From Chromera velia (taxonomy: Eukaryota > Sar > Chromeraceae), in contig JAHBMJ010001116.1 in assembly GCA_018398765.1 (NCBI GenBank), positions 22,501 through 32,845 of the forward strand: a DNA stretch of 10,345 nt, read 5' to 3'. The position numbers and the translations under genes are program-made. The notes under the pieces were generated by a model. That model saw only the letters and a list, made by a program, of their open reading frames with translations. It was not told the DNA's origin and ran no database searches. Below are positions 6,956-10,345 of the stretch, one piece after another (within the stretch, counting starts at the first letter, position 1; each line of letters begins with the position of its first letter).

Positions 6956-7977
6956 TCATTCTCTGCTTTCATTGAAAACTTCAAAGGCTAGAGCCCTTCG
7001 AACCTCGCTTAACTCTCCACCTGCATGAGCAGAAAGATGTCTTACTTTCAGCTCCTTCTTCATCTCTCTTTTTGTGAGAGCTTGCAGCCCCTGTCTCCGA
7101 ACGTTTTCCTCCCTCCCACCCTCCCAGTGGTACCTGCTCCCACCGGCTCCCACTGACCTCAAGCAAATTGGTGAACCACGCCTTGATGAGTTCCATGTCC
7201 TTCTTCTCCTTCAAGCACTTCACAAAGCGGTCCACCTTCTCGTCATCTATTAGGTCAGCCCTCTGAATGAGGGCAGCAACATCTAACCGATTTCTGATTG
7301 GCCTTTCCACCGTCTCCCCAGAGCTTCTTGGCTTGTTTGAGAAGAATCTCTGATGAGGGGCTTGTTGGACTTGTCAGGCTTGTTGGGCTTATCGGGCTTG
7401 TCGGGCTTCAGCTTCTTTGAGGCTCCCTGCACTGCAAACAAAACAAAGGAGACAAAGGCAATAGAAGAGTCAGATCCACAGTTATGCAGTCTGAGACAGT
7501 ACGTAAAGAGAAGTGGAGAACACTGACCGCGGATGCAGTTTTTCGACATGCATGCATGCAGAACGATTGAGTCAGCCAGTGAAAAAGAAACGGACCCATC
7601 CAGTTGGCCATCAATCCCCGCGATGCTCCCGAAGGAGGATTCTCCTCCCGTGCAGAGGGGGGGGCAGTCCGTTTCCAAGACTGCATGTTAGCCTCCTGCA
7701 CCGGAGGCGCCTTTTGCTGAGGTTTCGCCTTCTGTGAGCCGCCTCTAAGCCGCTTTAAAAGAAAAGTCTTCAATTCGTTGGCCTGTTGAACATGTCGAAG
7801 CTTCAGAGCTTCAAATTCCTTTCGGGGTTCAAAGTACTTCTCAATGTGCTCTGTGGATTCCACCCCCAACGTCTTCAGAAAGAGCTCTAAAACTGACTCT
7901 GCAAGGGCCGCATCTTCAAGGAAGTCCAACACAGCGATTCGCAAACGAGCGTTAAAAGGCAGGCTGCCAGTGAACAT
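6956..7977 (-). CDS. Three-exon gene, helical protein of unknown function (about 258 aa)
   Basis: My model has exon 1 at 7977-7528 (150 codons), intron 1 at 7527-7350, exon 2 at 7349-7158 (64 codons), intron 2 at 7157-7091 and exon 3 at 7090-6956 (44 codons and TGA). All junctions are phase 0. Both introns begin GTCAGTG. The start ATG at 7977 has A at -3 (CCCAAAATG). Residues about 10-75 are predicted helical (RIAVLDFLEDAALAESVLEL, then a charged helix). Residues 85-130 are polar and low-complexity. Exon 2 encodes another helical stretch (RLDVAALIQRADLIDDEKVD, then KAWFTNLLE). Exon 3 is charged (TKREMKKELKVRHL, ending FNESRE). I do not recognise the family, and no catalytic motif or signal peptide is seen. 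The weakest point is the intron 1 acceptor. An alternative at 7427 opens a KPDKPDK-repeat frame, but that frame stops at TAG 7283-7285. A frameshifted pseudogene is possible. Confidence 0.6.
7361..7408 (-). repeat. Imperfect repeat encoding Lys-Pro-Asp triplets
   Basis: On the minus strand AAGCCCGAC-like 9-mers recur and read KPDKPDKPNKPDKSNKP in one frame. In my gene model this lies inside intron 1 (7350-7527). If the alternative acceptor at 7427 is used it would be coding, but the frame then does not join exon 2 without a shift. This repeat is therefore the key uncertainty in the neighbouring gene model. Confidence 0.6.
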
Positions 7978-8004
7978 TTTGGGAAAAGAAAAGTACACAG
8001 ACAC

Positions 8005-8173
8005 GGTCAGATCGAATTCGCCAGCCTAAAAGTAGGTGCTGACCGTAGCAGACCGATATACAGTAACAAGCCAGAAGACCGAGACGTTTTTCAGACAGCT
8101 TTTGTACCTTTGTGCATGCATGCATTAATATACGTATAACTGCAAAAGCCACATGTAGGCTTTGGGGCTGCAC
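8005..8173. other. Upstream flank of the 6956-7977 gene
   Basis: This short spacer lies between the start of the minus-strand gene and the hairpin-repeat array. It would contain the gene's 5' UTR and promoter, but no promoter element is recognisable. TGCATGCATGCATT at about 8113-8126 is a short alternating tract, similar to one at 7550-7560 inside the gene. Confidence 0.3.
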
Positions 8174-8316
8174 GGTCGGGCTTTGGTATAGGCCTGCGCC
8201 TTCGGCATGGTCGGGCTTTGGCATGGCCGCGCCTTCAGCGCGGTCGGGCTTTAACAGGCCCGCGCCTTCGGCGCGGTCGGGCTTTGGCAGCCAGGCGCCT
8301 TCGGCGCCCGGGCTTT
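8174..8316 (+). repeat. Tandem array of 33-bp GC-rich hairpin units
   Basis: The units are 8174-8208 (35 bp, diverged), 8209-8241, 8242-8274 and 8275-8307 (33 bp each), followed by a partial unit. Each begins GGTCGGGCTTT and carries GCGCCTTCGGCGC or a variant, which folds into a 5- to 8-bp stem with a TTC loop. In unit 3 the stem extends to about CCCGCGCC/GGCGCGG. Because the period is divisible by three, the minus strand reads as an 11-aa repeat (KPDRAEGAGLL-like), but that frame has no ATG start and no supported splice site. There are no variable spacers, so it is not a CRISPR array. Confidence 0.88.
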
Positions 8317-8319
8317 GAC

Positions 8320-8800
8320 GGCCGCTCTGAATCAACCATGGGAAGCCTTCTTAGGGATACATCATCATTATCATCAGTCCCTTCAAAATTGAGTAGAAGG
8401 CAACTGAATTTTCAATTTTATCCTATGTAGTACGTACGGCAGTGACGGCATCTCTATACGCAGAGCTATAGATACTTAGATACTAGATATTATTAAATAG
8501 ATATATAGATAGATATGAAGATATAACTACTTCTAGAACTACTTATAACCAATTAATTCATAAATTCGATGACCTAGACCTTATATATTGCTATGAGCTA
8601 TACATAGCCTAGACCGCGACTTCAATAACTTATGACAATTCTATGTCAAGAACAATAAACTTGAATTAAGCATGCCAGTGACTATATATCTCTCAGAATT
8701 TTACTTTCAAATTAATGCTAAAGGAATACTCAGAGAGAACAAAGACCTCACGCAATGTTCACCGCAGTTTAACGCCAATCAGATTGATCGACGATTAAAT
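8320..8800. other. AT-rich non-coding island
   Basis: A short ATCATCATTATCATCA tract at about 8361-8376 leads into AT-rich sequence (about 8450-8740) dominated by ATAGATA/TATATA runs. No gene or structured element is seen. AATAAA at 8798-8803 is a possible plus-strand polyadenylation signal, but no plus-strand gene is evident upstream of it. Confidence 0.5.
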
Positions 8801-9223
8801 AAAGCAATGCTTGGTACGGGCTTCTCCATGGAGTGAATCCACGAATGCTTCTCCCACTGCATCATCATGCACGCGTGCAAACCTGCAGAAACCCGCATGG
8901 AGCAGACTTGGACAAGTCCACCACCCCTCCCCCAGGCCCCTCTATCTGGGAACTGTAGAGAGGACGACCCTCACTCCGTGTTTTCTCGTTCTGGCCGCAG
9001 AATTCGAGAGAGCAGCGCCATCGTTTGTGCAAGGGCAGGAAAGGGCCTGAGGGCCTAGACTGAAAAAAGGAAGCGCAGCTGGCGCATCTGTCCTCTCTTC
9101 CATCCCTTCCTGCCAGCGCACCTTCTATGTGTTGCTGTCCTTCCTGTCTCTCCTTCCTCTCCGTCTCTCTTCCCCCCCCCTTCCTGCTGCAATCTCCTTT
9201 CCCTCCTTCCGAGCGAAGTACAG
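8801..9223. other. 3' flank of the GT61 gene, no recognised gene
   Basis: This lies downstream of the minus-strand glycosyltransferase stop and probably holds its 3' UTR. A pyrimidine-rich stretch (about 9130-9210 on the plus strand) is purine-rich in the transcript. Frames open on both strands (for example 9227-8865 minus) are Gly/Arg/Glu-rich products of that bias, and none is recognised. No minus-strand AATAAA is visible. Confidence 0.4.
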
Positions 9224-10124
<901 letters not shown>

Positions 10125-10345
10125 CTGCAGGTGAGAAGGAAAGAACACACACAGACAGACGCACAGGCAGGCAGAGGACGGAGAGAAATTATTGTGGAGA
10201 GAAGAAAAAGGAGGCGGAACTCCGCGGCGATGGGCACAAAGAAAGACAAGACCGCAGGTAGAGAAACACGAGTAGAATGTCGACTTCGTCTATGCACCTC
10301 AGTTGCTTGTGGGGATCTCTCTCTCTCTCCCTCCCCCCCCCCCCC
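10125..10345 (-). other. Upstream intron of the GT61 gene, running off the window
   Basis: Read on the minus strand, this segment is pyrimidine-rich and ends in the CACCTGCAG acceptor at 10125, as expected for intron sequence. A further coding exon could lie near 10270-10305 (GACGAAGTCGACATTCTACT reads DEVDILL), but no donor or acceptor pair is clear. The plus strand ends in a CT run and a C13 homopolymer (10333-10345), which may have ended or weakened the assembly. Confidence 0.45.

Noticed and set aside
8174-8316. CRISPR-like repeat array
   Set aside because: The units are directly adjacent with no variable spacers, the genome is eukaryotic, and no cas genes are present.
7952-8335. Minus-strand frame with 11-aa KPDRAEGAG-type repeats
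   Set aside because: It is explained by the 33-bp hairpin array (period divisible by three). It has no ATG at its start and no supported splice sites.

Overview
This window is eukaryotic nuclear DNA, most likely from a protist or alga. Three things support that: genes interrupted by short GT..AG introns, long TG/TA and GA/CA microsatellites, and a decayed Penelope-like retroelement beside a glycosyltransferase gene. A chromerid-type alga would fit the style, but that is only a guess, because no diagnostic gene is present. There are no bacterial operons, ribosome binding sites, CRISPR arrays or recognisable tRNA/rRNA genes.

Layout. (1) Positions 1 to about 3100, plus strand: a heavily mutated Penelope-like element (PLE) relic. 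Its ORF is already open at the left edge. It begins with a basic Ser/Gln/Gly-rich region, continues through the PLE 'LSPAERAL..KGTKFVPS' and 'ADKNVG' blocks and the reverse transcriptase core ('YIIPKLHK', 'SADVQSLYTN', 'YINDLF'), and ends in the thumb region at 2766. At least three frameshifts and several in-frame stops (mostly TGA) break it. No C-terminal GIY-YIG nuclease follows. About 250 bp after the ORF, at 3020-3079, is a hammerhead-ribozyme-like fold, then a 275-bp TG/TA microsatellite. (2) 3406-6550: mostly non-coding. AT-rich islands carry small GC hairpins, and there is an inverted-repeat pair (5275-5488) and dispersed repeats. (3) 6533-6930: a low-complexity stretch that reads plausibly on both strands. 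(4) 6956-7977, minus strand: a three-exon gene for a helical protein of unknown function (about 258 aa). Its exons join in phase 0 and both introns start GTCAGTG. (5) 8174-8316: a tandem array of 33-bp GC-rich hairpin units. A diverged single copy lies at 6231-6269. (6) 8320-9223: AT-rich and then pyrimidine-rich flank. (7) 9224-10124, minus strand: the last two exons of a GT61/DUF563-family glycosyltransferase. The 339-bp intron between them holds GA and CA microsatellites. Upstream exons lie beyond the right edge.

There is no sign that the genes work together. The two minus-strand genes look like ordinary host genes set among repeats. The PLE relic and the ribozyme-like fold beside it are the most interesting part of the window.
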